64,000 bases of DNA, from NCBI GenBank assembly GCA_002281875.1, contig NCHN01000011.1, positions 21,624 through 85,623 of the forward strand, in the 5' to 3' direction. Position numbers and translations under genes: made by a program. The notes below the pieces were generated by a model. It had not been told where the DNA came from, ran no database searches, and saw nothing but the letters and a program-made list of their open reading frames with translations. This DNA comes from Sphingobacteriia bacterium 24-36-13 (lineage in GTDB: Bacteria > Bacteroidota > Bacteroidia > Chitinophagales > Chitinophagaceae). This document shows positions 37,242 through 45,074 of the stretch, piece by piece (position 1 is the first letter of the stretch; each line of letters opens with the position of its first letter).

Positions 37242-37691
37242 ATGTCACATACAGCAGAGCATAACGAACATGCAGGTGGAGGTACTAAAGAAATAATCCG
37301 TATCACGGTTATTCTAACGGTACTAACTATTATTGAATTGATTATTGGATTTTGGATGATTGATATACCATTATCTAGTGTAGGGGTTAGATTGGCGCTT
37401 AAAGGCACAATCGTAATCTTAATGATGGCAAAAGCATTTTATATTGTTGCTTATTTCATGCACTTAAAGCATGAAATGAAAAACTTGATCATGACCATTG
37501 TAGTTCCATTGGCCTTGTTCATTTGGTTTATCATTGCATTTTTATATGATGGTAATTCATTCAAAAATCTACGCAATACTTACGATCCTTACTTTAAAGA
37601 GCAAAGCACTATTAAAGTAGAAAAAAAGGAGCACGGTGCAGCGGAAAAACATGAAGGTGCTAAAGAAGAAGGTAAAAAAGCTAGTCACTAG
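37242..37691 (+). CDS. Cytochrome c oxidase subunit IV (prokaryotic type)
   Basis: A 149-residue protein with three helices (about 17-40, 52-72 and 81-104), of the COX4_pro type; MAKAFYIVAYFMHLKHEMKNL is characteristic. The C-terminal tail is charged and rich in K, E and H, probably facing the cytoplasm. The spacer before it contains the repeat TAACTAACTAACTAACC. It ends 40 bases before a terminator. Confidence 0.9.
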   Translation: MSHTAEHNEHAGGGTKEIIRITVILTVLTIIELIIGFWMIDIPLSSVGVRLALKGTIVILMMAKAFYIVAYFMHLKHEMKNLIMTIVVPLALFIWFIIAFLYDGNSFKNLRNTYDPYFKEQSTIKVEKKEHGAAEKHEGAKEEGKKASH

Positions 37692-37730
37692 TTTTTGAAC
37701 TTAAACTGAATATATTTTTCTCCTAATTGA

Positions 37731-37757
37731 ACCATCGCTGCATTGCGATGGTTTTTT
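37731..37757 (+). terminator. Rho-independent terminator after the subunit IV gene
   Basis: CCATCGC at 37732-37738 pairs with GCGATGG at 37745-37751 around TGCATT and is followed by TTTTTT. It lies 13 bases before the SCO gene, so this gene would depend on read-through. Confidence 0.85.
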
Positions 37758-37769
37758 ATTAATACTGAT

Positions 37770-38582
37770 ATGAAAAAGAAATCGATACTCGGATTACTTG
37801 TTGCATTGGGAATTCCGATTACTTGTTATTTAATACTAAAAACAGCTAGTCAAACAGCAGTGGTAATGCCGAGGCACTATTTACTAGATACAGTCATTAA
37901 TAAAGTAGAAAATGGAAAATCTACTACCGATACCATTTGGCATACAACCAAAAATATCAAACTAAGAAACCAATTAGGTGATAGCGTTAGTTTGTACGAT
38001 CCTCAAGGTAAAATTATTGTAGCAGATTTCTTTTTTACCAGTTGTAGGAGTATTTGTCCTAGGCTCACTAGAAATATGTCAACTTTACAGCAATCTTTTA
38101 AGAAAGGGGGGAATGTTCGCAACAAGATTGATACTTCTATTGTTCAATTTATGTCGTTTACAGTAGACCCCGAAAACGATTCTGTGCCAGTATTAAAAAA
38201 ATATGCCGATCGTTTTGGAGTGATACATGATAATTGGTGGTTTTTAACTGGGAACAAAAAAGACATTTATCAGTTTGCGTTTGAAGAATTGAAAGTTGAT
38301 CAATTTAGTGAAGAGCCAGTGAGTCCTGATTTTGTTCATACAAGTCGTTTCGTCTTGATAGACCGAGCATATAAAGTAAGAGGTTATTACAATGGATTGG
38401 ATAGTGCTGAAATGAAAAAATTAGCTAGAGATATTGGTTTGCTGATGTTAGAGAAGGATGGTACTAAGAAGAGTGGAATATTCAGAAAAATATTAGATCT
38501 GAGCTGGCTTTGGTTAATCATTGTAACTGCAATTATATTCTTTGTAGTGTACATGCAAGGCAGAAGAAAAATAAACGGATAA
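37770..38582 (+). CDS. sco: SCO1/SenC copper chaperone
   Basis: Delivers copper to the CuA or CuB site of cytochrome oxidase. The 270-residue membrane-anchored protein (one N-terminal helix, about residues 6-25) has a thioredoxin fold with copper-binding cysteines in TSCRSICPRL and the histidine in DFVHTSRFVLI. A second hydrophobic helix lies near the C terminus (LSWLWLIIVTAIIFFVVYM), unusual for SCO proteins but seen in some Bacteroidota. The ATG at 37770 is chosen; a TTG at 37743 lies inside the terminator. Confidence 0.93.
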   Translation: MKKKSILGLLVALGIPITCYLILKTASQTAVVMPRHYLLDTVINKVENGKSTTDTIWHTTKNIKLRNQLGDSVSLYDPQGKIIVADFFFTSCRSICPRLTRNMSTLQQSFKKGGNVRNKIDTSIVQFMSFTVDPENDSVPVLKKYADRFGVIHDNWWFLTGNKKDIYQFAFEELKVDQFSEEPVSPDFVHTSRFVLIDRAYKVRGYYNGLDSAEMKKLARDIGLLMLEKDGTKKSGIFRKILDLSWLWLIIVTAIIFFVVYMQGRRKING

Positions 38583-38606
38583 GTAATAAAAGTAAAAAAG
38601 ATTAAA

Positions 38607-39191
38607 ATGCTTAAACCTAGTATTGCAAAAAATGATCGTTTAGCCAATTGGTTAATTGGAATATTTTCTCTGGTAGTATTTATAGTTGTGGTAGTCTTGG
38701 GTAAGTTTAAATTAGACGTAGAACTAGGGTTTGATGTGCATGTTTTTGCTACAATCAATGCATTTGTGAATGCGTCTATTGCGGTAGTATTAGTAGCTGC
38801 ACTTGTTGCTGTGAAAAAGAAAAATTATGAATTACATAAAAAATTCATGATGACCGCTCTGGTTTTATCCATCCTTTTTTTACTGTCTTATATCGCACAT
38901 CATTTATTAGCTGGGGAAGCCAAGTATGGCGATTCTAATCATGATGGCATAGTAGATGAAGCAGAAAAATTAGCTGTGGGAGCCATGCGAATAGTGTATC
39001 TGGTTATCTTAATCACCCATATTATTCTAGCAGCCATTATTTTACCTTTTATTTTATTCACTGCTTATCGTGGATTAACGAGCGAATTCCCCGCACATAA
39101 AAAGTTGGCAAGAATTACGTGGCCTTTGTGGTTTTATGTTGCAGTTACAGGACCGGTGGTCTATTTCATGATTAGCCCTTACTATAACTAA
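38607..39191 (+). CDS. DUF420 membrane protein, oxidase-associated
   Basis: A 194-residue protein with about five helices and FATINAFVNASIAVVLVAALVAVKK, HKKFMMTALVLSILFLLSYIAHH and LPFILFTAYRGLTSEFPAHKKLARITWPLWFYVAVTG, which are diagnostic of DUF420 (CtaM/YozB-like). In Gram-positive bacteria CtaM is needed for oxidase maturation, and the position after sco agrees with that. An insertion with DSNHDGIVDEAEK in the middle looks like an EF-hand-type calcium loop. It ends the respiratory cluster. Confidence 0.88.
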   Translation: MLKPSIAKNDRLANWLIGIFSLVVFIVVVVLGKFKLDVELGFDVHVFATINAFVNASIAVVLVAALVAVKKKNYELHKKFMMTALVLSILFLLSYIAHHLLAGEAKYGDSNHDGIVDEAEKLAVGAMRIVYLVILITHIILAAIILPFILFTAYRGLTSEFPAHKKLARITWPLWFYVAVTGPVVYFMISPYYN

Positions 39192-39200
39192 GTTCTGTAT

Positions 39201-39302
39201 CCTTATGACAACTTTCCGACTTCAATACCCTTACTACCAGTAGTGCAGTGGGGATGGGGATCGGGCCAGCTGCAACTACTGATAACATAAGGTATTACTG
39301 AA
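39201..39302. other. Large imperfect hairpin with competing pairings, candidate structured RNA
   Basis: CAGTAGT (39238-39244) pairs with ACTACTG (39275-39281) and continues as GCA/TGC, enclosing a G-rich loop (GGGGATGGGGATCGGG). An outer stem AATACC-C-TTA (39224-39233) pairs with TAAGGTATT (39288-39296). The strand CATAAGG (39286-39292) can pair instead with CCTTATG (39201-39207). It lies between convergent stops with no T tract next to it, so a simple terminator explains it poorly. No known RNA family is recognised. Confidence 0.5.
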
Positions 39303-39317
39303 TCGGGGGGAGTGTTC

Positions 39318-39656
39318 TCAAGCTTTTTTGGTTAGAATAAGCAATTCGTTCGCTTGAACTTCTGTGGCGTATCTTTTTACTCCTTGCTTGTCGGTGTAAT
39401 TGCGATTGATCAATTTGCCCTCAATCACCACTTCTGTTCCTTTAACCAGGTATTTCTCGGCAATATCTGCCAGTTTACCCCATGCAACCACATTATGCCA
39501 TTGAGTTTCAGTCACTTTTTCACCCTTTGCATTTTTGTAGTTTTCATTTGTAGCTACGCTTAAGTGGGCTACTTTTTTGTCTTCGCCAATTGACTTTACT
39601 TCTGGGTCTTGCCCTAGGTTCCCAATTAATTGGACTTTGTTTTTAACTGCGTTCAT
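39318..39656 (-). CDS. ssb: Single-stranded DNA-binding protein, short form
   Basis: Binds single-stranded DNA through an OB fold. The 112 residues contain NKVQLIGNLGQDPEVK, ETQWHNVVAWGKLADIAEKYL and GTEVVIEGKLINRNYTDKQGVKRYATEV, a complete OB domain. It ends LILTKKA with no acidic tip (DDDIPF-like), so it should not recruit SSB-interacting proteins in the usual way. This suggests a secondary SSB, for example one used in recombination or uptake. Confidence 0.93.
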   Translation of the reverse strand: MNAVKNKVQLIGNLGQDPEVKSIGEDKKVAHLSVATNENYKNAKGEKVTETQWHNVVAWGKLADIAEKYLVKGTEVVIEGKLINRNYTDKQGVKRYATEVQANELLILTKKA

Positions 39657-39687
39657 AACGGTTCAGTTTTATAATTTTTAAATAAAA

Positions 39688-39709
39688 GCAGTGCGTACTG
39701 CCGTTAACG
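39688..39709. promoter_or_regulatory. Adjacent palindromes upstream of ssb
   Basis: GCAGT GCGT ACTGC (39688-39701) is a perfect 5-4-5 inverted repeat, and CGTTAACG (39702-39709) a perfect 8-base palindrome directly beside it. They lie 31-53 bases before the ssb start, and GTTAAC recurs near 39768. A protein-binding site is possible; no regulator is nearby. Confidence 0.3.
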
Positions 39710-39894
39710 CAACAAATATGTTAAACCTATTTAGATGAATTGCTTTTATAAACATCTGTTAACGTATATAAGCGTTTACAATCATTTATCAATAAATGCA
39801 TACCGTTAAAATGCGGGTAATAATTAGTATTTCTACAGCGGATAAGAAATTGTTTATTACTAATTTCAAATTGTTTGAACCCACAATGCATGTT

Positions 39895-40266
39895 ATGGAA
39901 ACCAATGCTAAACAGTGTTTACACTGTACCAAAAAAATTGCTGGAAGAACCGATAAGAAATTTTGTAGTAACCACTGTAGAAGTACTTACCATAATCATT
40001 TTTATGGGGAAAGAAGTAATTATATGAGAAGGGTAAATGGCTTGCTTTTAAGAAATCGTAAAATACTGGCTGATTTATTTGCTTTGCATCGGTCTGGTAC
40101 AAATGTTCCTTTAAGTGAATTGTATCTGAAAGGATTTAGTCCCTCGCATTTTACCCATCAGCAAAAGAAAGCGAAGAATCAACTGTATACTTATTGCTAT
40201 GAATTTGGGTATCAAATAACTGGGAAAAATAGCATCAAGATTATTCAACAAACTAGTATCGAATAG
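39895..40266 (+). CDS. Small zinc-ribbon protein of unknown function
   Basis: A 123-residue protein with an N-terminal treble-clef-like zinc site, [17 protein letters not shown] then SNHC (residues 7-28), and a basic helical remainder ending in a possible winged-helix-like segment ([13 protein letters not shown]). Relatives start a few residues before the first CxxC, so I prefer the ATG at 39895; in-frame ATGs at 39886 and 39796 would lengthen it by 3 and 33 residues. It may bind nucleic acid. It is divergent from ssb and overlaps the end of rlpA by 14 bases. Confidence 0.72.
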   Translation: METNAKQCLHCTKKIAGRTDKKFCSNHCRSTYHNHFYGERSNYMRRVNGLLLRNRKILADLFALHRSGTNVPLSELYLKGFSPSHFTHQQKKAKNQLYTYCYEFGYQITGKNSIKIIQQTSIE

Positions 40267-40606
40267 TTACTTTAGTAACACCCGTATTTACCATGTCAAT
40301 TTTTTTTGCAGCTTTTTTACTAAGGTCGATGATTCTACCTTGAATAAAAGGTCCTCTGTCATTAATTCTTACTTTAACAGATTGACCATTGCTTAAGTTT
40401 GTCACTTTTACCTTTGTGCCAAACGGAAGTGTTTTATGTGCAGCGGTTAACTTGTTTTGTTTGAATCTTTCTCCATTACTGGTTTTTCTGCCTATGTATT
40501 TATCTGCATAATAAGATGCCATACCAGTTTCGCTGCCTTTTCTAAAACAGGAAGTCAATCCAATTGCAAAAGTGCAAAAGAGCAAAAACAAAACGGGCTT
40601 CTTCAT
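40253..40606 (-). CDS. rlpA: RlpA-like lipoprotein, septal-ring double-psi beta-barrel
   Basis: Predicted peptidoglycan-acting (lytic transglycosylase-like) lipoprotein. The 117 residues have a signal with lipobox LTSC (near residue 20), then the double-psi barrel with [32 protein letters not shown] and [18 protein letters not shown]. No SPOR domain is attached. The start at 40606 lies in the loop of a hairpin at 40594-40628; a TTG at 40657 would add 17 residues. It follows gcvT by 43 bases on the same strand. Confidence 0.88.
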   Translation of the reverse strand: MKKPVLFLLFCTFAIGLTSCFRKGSETGMASYYADKYIGRKTSNGERFKQNKLTAAHKTLPFGTKVKVTNLSNGQSVKVRINDRGPFIQGRIIDLSKKAAKKIDMVNTGVTKVTIRY

Positions 40607-40628
40607 TTCACTAAAACGAAAAAGCCCG
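40594..40628 (-). terminator. Hairpin after gcvT that encloses the rlpA start codon
   Basis: On the minus strand CGGGCTT (40628-40622) pairs with AAGCCCG (40600-40594), followed by TTTTGTTTTTG. It looks like a gcvT terminator, but the rlpA ATG (40606-40604) is in its 21-base loop and the stem includes codons 3-5 of rlpA. Confidence 0.5.
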
Positions 40629-40649
40629 CAAAATATTGGGTATAGAAAA

Positions 40650-41735
40650 TTAAGCAAAAGGGGCTTTTACCACTTTAGCTTTTACCAATGCATTTCTAAT
40701 TTCAATAAAAATTTCAGAATCAATAGCTGTATGTGATACTGCAACATAGCCCAAGCCTATGGCTTTATTTAATGAAGGGGCCTGCGTACCACTAGTTACC
40801 TTTCCAATCGTATTGCCTTCTGCATCTTTAATTAAGTAATCGTGGCGGGGGATCCCTCTTTCTAACATTTCAAATCCTACCAACTTTCGTTGAACACCTG
40901 CAGTTTTTAACGCTTCAATAATTGGGCGAGCAGTAAAATCTTTAGTGAACTTAGTAATCCAACCTAATCCTCCTTCTAATGGAGAAGTGGTATCGTCTAT
41001 ATCATTGCCATATAAGCAATAACCCATTTCTAATCTTAGCGTATCTCTTGCGCCTAATCCAATAGGTTTTAACCCTTGTGGTCCACCTATTTCAAAAATG
41101 GCGTCCCAAATTTTATCTGCAGCACCATTGCTGTCCTCAAAATAAATTTCTACTCCACCAGATCCAGTATATCCGGTAGCGCTAATAAGTATATTCTCTA
41201 CCCCTGCAAAATTGCCTTTCACAAAAGTGTAATATTTCAAGTTCATGATGTCTAACTCGGTCAAGGGCTGCAATATCTTTGTTGCATTGGGACCTTGAAT
41301 AGCCAATAAACAGGTTTTATCGCTAATATTATGCATTTCTACTTCTTTAGTATTGAACTGACTGATCCAATTCCAGTCTTTTTCAATATTTGAAGCGTTT
41401 ACTACCAACATATAGGTTTTGTTAGGCTCAACACAGTAAACAATTAAATCGTCTACAATACCGCCAGTAGCATTGGGTAAGCAACTATACTGTGCCTGAC
41501 CTGCAACTAATTTTCCTGCATCATTGGTTGTAACTCTTTGAATAAGGTCTAACGCGTTTTCTCCCTTCAAAATAAATTCACCCATATGACTTACATCAAA
41601 AACTCCTGCATTTTTTCTAACAGCAGCGTGTTCATCATTAATTCCTGTGTAACTGATGGGCATATTGTATCCTGCAAATTCCGCCATCTTGGCTCCTAGG
41701 GCAATATGTTTTTGTGTAAATGGTGTATTTTTCAT
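40650..41735 (-). CDS. gcvT: Aminomethyltransferase, glycine cleavage system T protein
   Basis: Transfers the methylene group from aminomethyl-lipoyl GcvH to tetrahydrofolate. The 361-residue protein is the usual length; it carries [30 protein letters not shown] at the N-terminal part (folate-binding), [13 protein letters not shown] in the middle and [16 protein letters not shown], all T-protein landmarks. No other gcv gene is next to it, so the system is dispersed. The following rlpA appears unrelated. Confidence 0.96.
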   Translation of the reverse strand: MKNTPFTQKHIALGAKMAEFAGYNMPISYTGINDEHAAVRKNAGVFDVSHMGEFILKGENALDLIQRVTTNDAGKLVAGQAQYSCLPNATGGIVDDLIVYCVEPNKTYMLVVNASNIEKDWNWISQFNTKEVEMHNISDKTCLLAIQGPNATKILQPLTELDIMNLKYYTFVKGNFAGVENILISATGYTGSGGVEIYFEDSNGAADKIWDAIFEIGGPQGLKPIGLGARDTLRLEMGYCLYGNDIDDTTSPLEGGLGWITKFTKDFTARPIIEALKTAGVQRKLVGFEMLERGIPRHDYLIKDAEGNTIGKVTSGTQAPSLNKAIGLGYVAVSHTAIDSEIFIEIRNALVKAKVVKAPFA

Positions 41736-41754
41736 TGAGCAATTTATTAGGGTG

Positions 41755-41762
41755 CAAAAATA
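41755..41762 (-). promoter_or_regulatory. Minus-7 element TATTTTTG of gcvT
   Basis: On the minus strand TATTTTTG matches the Bacteroidota consensus and lies 20 bases before the gcvT start. A TTG at the usual spacing is not evident. Confidence 0.45.
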
Positions 41763-41785
41763 AGTGAATCAACACGAAACACCCT

Positions 41786-41826
41786 AAAAAGCAAGAACCC
41801 CATCCCAATTTAGAGACGAGGTTCTT
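41786..41826 (-). terminator. Terminator after the PspC gene
   Basis: On the minus strand AAGAACC (41826-41820) pairs with GGTTCTT (41799-41793), with further partial pairing inside, and is followed by GCTTTTTAG. It closes the small-protein/PadR/PspC operon before gcvT. Confidence 0.65.
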
Positions 41827-41849
41827 TTTCCAACCTGTGCCAACCATCT

Positions 41850-44081
41850 TTATGATTGTAAATTCAGTAAGGAAAATCTTCCTAGCTCTGAACCTAACTC
41901 AATAATATCAGGAGATTCGGTCATTTTTGTTTTACCAACTGGGGTAGAAATATGTGGGTCAACTATTGCTACTTTTTGATAACGGTAGCGAGTAGTATCA
42001 ACGGGCTTGTCTAATTCTTTCTTTAAATCTTCTGCCTCTTTCTGCTTACGCTCATATTCTTTACGTAATTCTTCTCTACTTTTTTTGTACTCTTCTATGG
42101 CACTTTTTTCTGAGTCGCTGTCATTTTCATCTTCCTCATTTATTTCTCCAGCTTTCTTCACTCTTTCTAATCCACCTGGAGTCATAATATATTCCTGATT
42201 AGACATCCAGCTTTCGTATCCTTCATTATTCCACTCATCGTCCCAATCATAGTCATTTCGACCAGAGTTAAAGCTGATATGATTTAGTCTTCTTGAAACA
42301 TTATCATCAATTTCAATTTTCTTCCCTACAGGTACAAAAATGGTAACAGTAACTCCTTGATTGCGGAACTTGGTTCCTTTATTTAATTTGAAACCACGAT
42401 CTAAGTAGATAACACTGTCTTGCTGTGTGGCGCCATAGTTAATTTGTGCAATATTTCTTAAAGCTGCATTTTCATCAGAGCCATTACTAAATTTTACATA
42501 ACTAACACGGTATAAAGAATCTGGGCTTTTTGCAATACGTACCCTAACATTGTTCAATACCAAACTATCGTCGTCCATTCTTAGCAAACCATCCATTCTA
42601 AACCATTTGCCGCTTACTACTCTTAAATTAGATTCAGCTACTTTAATTGTTAGTTTGCTACTAGTAGGTTGAACAATTTTAATATCTCCTTTGTCTTTGG
42701 CACCTGCATCAAAGTTTTGTGCAATAGATGCAATAAGTAATATTACGCTTATCCAACCCAAGGTCCATAATCCACCAAAAGTGAATCCTAAATATTTACT
42801 ACCTGCGGTTGCTCCGATAATTCTGCGAACCAACCAAGTAAGTAAACCAATTGCAGGAACAAATAAGAATAAGATCAATGTTGTCCAAGCAAGAAAGTTC
42901 TGCCAAAATCCTTCTAAGAAGAAACTCTTCAATGGAAACACACTTACACTACCTGCAATCATTCCTAATAAAGCAACCAGTATAGTGAAAGCCAATATTC
43001 CTGCTAAGAATAAAAAGAATGCTTTAAATAAGATGCCAATAGCATTGGCTAATTTATTGCCACCTTTTTTTGAAACAGAACTGGCTTCGGAAGCAAATTG
43101 TTTACTCTTTTCGTTTACAGTTGAACTGAACTCAGAAGAAAATTCTTTGGCTTTTTCAGAAAATTCGCCACCCCATTTTTCTGCGCGGGCTTTGAATCCT
43201 TCTAAGTCTTCCTGAATGGTATTCTTAATGGTATTTAAGTCTACTTTTTCACCCCTCATTTCTAATTTTTCTGAAGCGCTTTTTGCTTCAGGAATGACTG
43301 CCCAAAGAACAGCATAGATAACAAATAGGGTTCCACCAAAAGATCCAAATATGAATCCAGGGAAAGGATTAAACTCAAACCAGAATAGTGAACTTACAAA
43401 AGAGGAAATGATGCCGACTACCAATGGTAAAGCAAAAATCAATCTAGGAATCCAAACGGCTATATCGAAGTAAGTGGCAATACCGCTTGCAACACCTGCA
43501 ATTACTTTTTCTTCAGGGTTTCTGTACAATCTTCTATTGCTGGTTACGTGATCTAATGGTTTAGAAGGAAGTATAATCCACAATAATAAATACAATAGGA
43601 ATCCAGAACCGCCACCAAAGAATAATACTAAAAATAGTAAACGAACAACAGTGGGGTCAATTCTAAAGTATGCAGCAATACCGCTACAAACACCACCTAA
43701 CATTTTTTCATTGGTATCTCTATAGAGTCTACCTCTTGATGCACTATGATCTGCATCTTGTGTAAAGTTAGATTGTTGTTGTTGATTGCCTCCTAATTGC
43801 GATTGCATATTAGATTCTTCACCTTCAAAATCTTCAGGTCTGCCCATACTGTTGATGATATTGTTTACATCTTCATCAGTAATACAAGTGCTTCCTTTTT
43901 TTAGGCTTTCACCAAAAAGTTCAGCAATACGACCTTCTATATCATTGATGATTTCATCTCTTCCTTCTTCATTAGCAAAGAAGCGGCGTAAGCTTTCTAC
44001 GTATACTTTCAGTACGTCGTAAGCCGATTCCTCAATGGGAATTACTCTGCCTTGGAAGTTTATATTAATTACCTTTTTCAT
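41850..44081 (-). CDS. Membrane protein with two PspC domains and a C-terminal periplasmic-type domain
   Basis: A 743-residue protein. After a cytoplasmic helical region (about 1-95) come two PspC domains (about 117-174 and 184-265, each with YRNPEEKVIAGVASGIA-like cores), an amphipathic helical stretch (280-335), and about four more membrane helices (345-475). Residues 480-640 form a beta-rich DUF4097-like part, and the C terminus is a highly charged coil (KSREELRKEYERKQKEAEDLKKE). PspC domains in other bacteria respond to envelope stress. It is co-transcribed with the PadR gene 20 bases upstream, whose operator lies on the shared promoter. Confidence 0.85.
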   Translation of the reverse strand: MKKVININFQGRVIPIEESAYDVLKVYVESLRRFFANEEGRDEIINDIEGRIAELFGESLKKGSTCITDEDVNNIINSMGRPEDFEGEESNMQSQLGGNQQQQSNFTQDADHSASRGRLYRDTNEKMLGGVCSGIAAYFRIDPTVVRLLFLVLFFGGGSGFLLYLLLWIILPSKPLDHVTSNRRLYRNPEEKVIAGVASGIATYFDIAVWIPRLIFALPLVVGIISSFVSSLFWFEFNPFPGFIFGSFGGTLFVIYAVLWAVIPEAKSASEKLEMRGEKVDLNTIKNTIQEDLEGFKARAEKWGGEFSEKAKEFSSEFSSTVNEKSKQFASEASSVSKKGGNKLANAIGILFKAFFLFLAGILAFTILVALLGMIAGSVSVFPLKSFFLEGFWQNFLAWTTLILFLFVPAIGLLTWLVRRIIGATAGSKYLGFTFGGLWTLGWISVILLIASIAQNFDAGAKDKGDIKIVQPTSSKLTIKVAESNLRVVSGKWFRMDGLLRMDDDSLVLNNVRVRIAKSPDSLYRVSYVKFSNGSDENAALRNIAQINYGATQQDSVIYLDRGFKLNKGTKFRNQGVTVTIFVPVGKKIEIDDNVSRRLNHISFNSGRNDYDWDDEWNNEGYESWMSNQEYIMTPGGLERVKKAGEINEEDENDSDSEKSAIEEYKKSREELRKEYERKQKEAEDLKKELDKPVDTTRYRYQKVAIVDPHISTPVGKTKMTESPDIIELGSELGRFSLLNLQS

Positions 44082-44101
44082 GGTATGTTTATTTAGCTTG
44101 G

Positions 44102-44467
44102 TTAAGGTTGGTTTTGGTTGTTTTCGTTTTCTGGTGATGCTATTGGTTGGGTTAGCACTTGAACTGCATCCGCTAGTTCTTTCCAGGTTCTTTCGAGTTC
44201 ACTGTAAAAAGTGAGGCCTTTTTCAGTCATAACGAAATATTTGCGTGGCGGTCCGCTGTTGCTCTCTACCCAACGATAGGTGAGCAATTCTGCGTTTTTT
44301 AACCTGGTAAGCAGCGGGTACAAAGTACCTTCCAGAATATGAAGGTTGGCTGCTTTCATCCGATCAACTAAATCACTGGGGTAAACTTCTCCCTGGCGAA
44401 TGATTGAAAGGATACAAAACTCCAATACGCCCTTCCGCATCTGACTCTGTGTGTTTTGAATATCCAT
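44102..44467 (-). CDS. PadR-family transcriptional regulator
   Basis: A 121-residue winged-helix repressor. The core ILSIIRQGEVYPSDLVDRMKAANLHILEGTLYPLLTRLKNAELLTYRW (about 15-63) and GPPRKYFVMTEKGLTFYSELERTWKEL are PadR motifs. Ligand unknown. Together with the PspC protein it forms an envelope-stress-type pair found widely in Bacteroidota. An 8-5-8 palindrome at 44749-44769, on its own promoter, is the likely autoregulatory site. Confidence 0.92.
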   Translation of the reverse strand: MDIQNTQSQMRKGVLEFCILSIIRQGEVYPSDLVDRMKAANLHILEGTLYPLLTRLKNAELLTYRWVESNSGPPRKYFVMTEKGLTFYSELERTWKELADAVQVLTQPIASPENENNQNQP

Positions 44468-44486
44468 GGCCTAGATTTTTATTGGA

Positions 44487-44684
44487 TTAATAAACAAGAA
44501 TTGGTTTAACTGGAGCTATACGGCTGAAACGTTGAATTTTCCAAAGTTGAGCTACAGTAAATCTTTTCTTGGTTTTGGGTTCATTGTTCATGTTTGAAGC
44601 AATGGTCTCTTTTACCACTTGGGTTAAATTAGTTAACTCGGTTTTGTTTAGTTGAACAAGTGGGTTAATGGTGGTGATTTTCAT
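44487..44684 (-). CDS. Small basic protein of unknown function, first gene of the PadR-PspC operon
   Basis: A 65-residue protein with a helical N-terminal half (LVQLNKTELTNLTQVVKETIASNM) and a basic C-terminal end (KTKKRFTVAQLWKIQRFSR). The ATG at 44684 is chosen; one at 44714 would add ten residues and move the start close to the promoter. Small proteins of this kind before padR occur in related genomes by my recollection. No family recognised. It lies 19 bases before padR. Confidence 0.62.
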   Translation of the reverse strand: MKITTINPLVQLNKTELTNLTQVVKETIASNMNNEPKTKKRFTVAQLWKIQRFSRIAPVKPILVY

Positions 44685-44728
44685 GATGATTATTTTTAGT
44701 TCGTTTGTTATCATTTATTTTGACAACA

Positions 44729-44759
44729 CAAAGATGGGGTATTTTTTAGTACTATGCAA
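44729..44759 (-). promoter_or_regulatory. Promoter TTG-N20-CATCTTTG of the PadR-PspC operon
   Basis: On the minus strand TTG (44759-44757) and CATCTTTG (44736-44729) are 20 bases apart; the minus-7 element differs from the consensus at one position. The TTG lies in the centre of the palindrome at 44749-44769. Confidence 0.6.
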
Positions 44760-44769
44760 CACATAGTAC
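44749..44769. promoter_or_regulatory. Palindromic operator, probable PadR site
   Basis: GTACTATG (44749-44756) and CATAGTAC (44762-44769) form a perfect 8-5-8 inverted repeat. It covers the TTG of the operon promoter, so a bound repressor would block polymerase. The regulator encoded in the operon is PadR. Confidence 0.65.
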
Positions 44770-45008
44770 CAAGTATTTTTAGGTAATAGGTGGACTTTAG
44801 AATTAGGTTTTAAATAATTAATTGAAAATCAATTAGTTGTGATTTTTTGGGATTTTAAGAAAGGGATAATCGGTTTTAAAAAAGGATAAATGGAGTTTGT
44901 TGGATTTTGCCTATTTAATCGCTGGCGGCGTATCAATATATAATAGTAAGTAGAGTAGCTATATATAGTAGTATGTATTCCTCTATAACCCAGATCAAAA
45001 AACATTTA
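44770..45008. other. Gene-free spacer between the divergent PadR and ArsR operons
   Basis: About 240 bases with no gene on either strand; the longest frame has 17 codons. It contains a perfect hairpin TAATTGA AAA TCAATTA (44819-44835) and an AGTA/CTATATATAG-rich stretch near 44945-44975. No consensus promoter is seen in it apart from those annotated at its edges. Confidence 0.5.
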
Positions 45009-45024
45009 ATCGTAAAAATACGAT
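45009..45024. promoter_or_regulatory. ArsR operator 1
   Basis: ATCGTA AAAA TACGAT is a perfect 6-4-6 palindrome placed where the minus-33 element of the arsR promoter would be. A near-copy lies at 45054-45069. Confidence 0.6.
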
Positions 45025-45041
45025 GAATAGAAAAATATTCT

Positions 45042-45049
45042 TAGCTTTG
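45042..45049 (+). promoter_or_regulatory. Minus-7 element TAGCTTTG of the ars operon
   Basis: TAGCTTTG matches TAnnTTTG exactly, 25 bases before the arsR ATG. The upstream TTG is missing, and operator 1 occupies that region. Confidence 0.6.
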
Positions 45050-45053
45050 TTTT

Positions 45054-45069
45054 ATCGTATAAAAACGAT
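45054..45069. promoter_or_regulatory. ArsR operator 2
   Basis: ATCGT ATAAAA ACGAT resembles operator 1 with the same overall length of 16 bases. It lies between the expected transcription start and the arsR ATG. Confidence 0.55.
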
Positions 45070-45074
45070 TAATC

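Noticed and set aside
39192-39302. Integron attC-like site
   Set aside because: The long hairpin suggested it, but the R' and R'' core sequences (RYYYAAC and GTTRRRY) are not present in the right places.
43786-44022. Plus-strand frame over the PspC gene
   Set aside because: Rich in S and L, antisense to the conserved PspC domains; a shadow.
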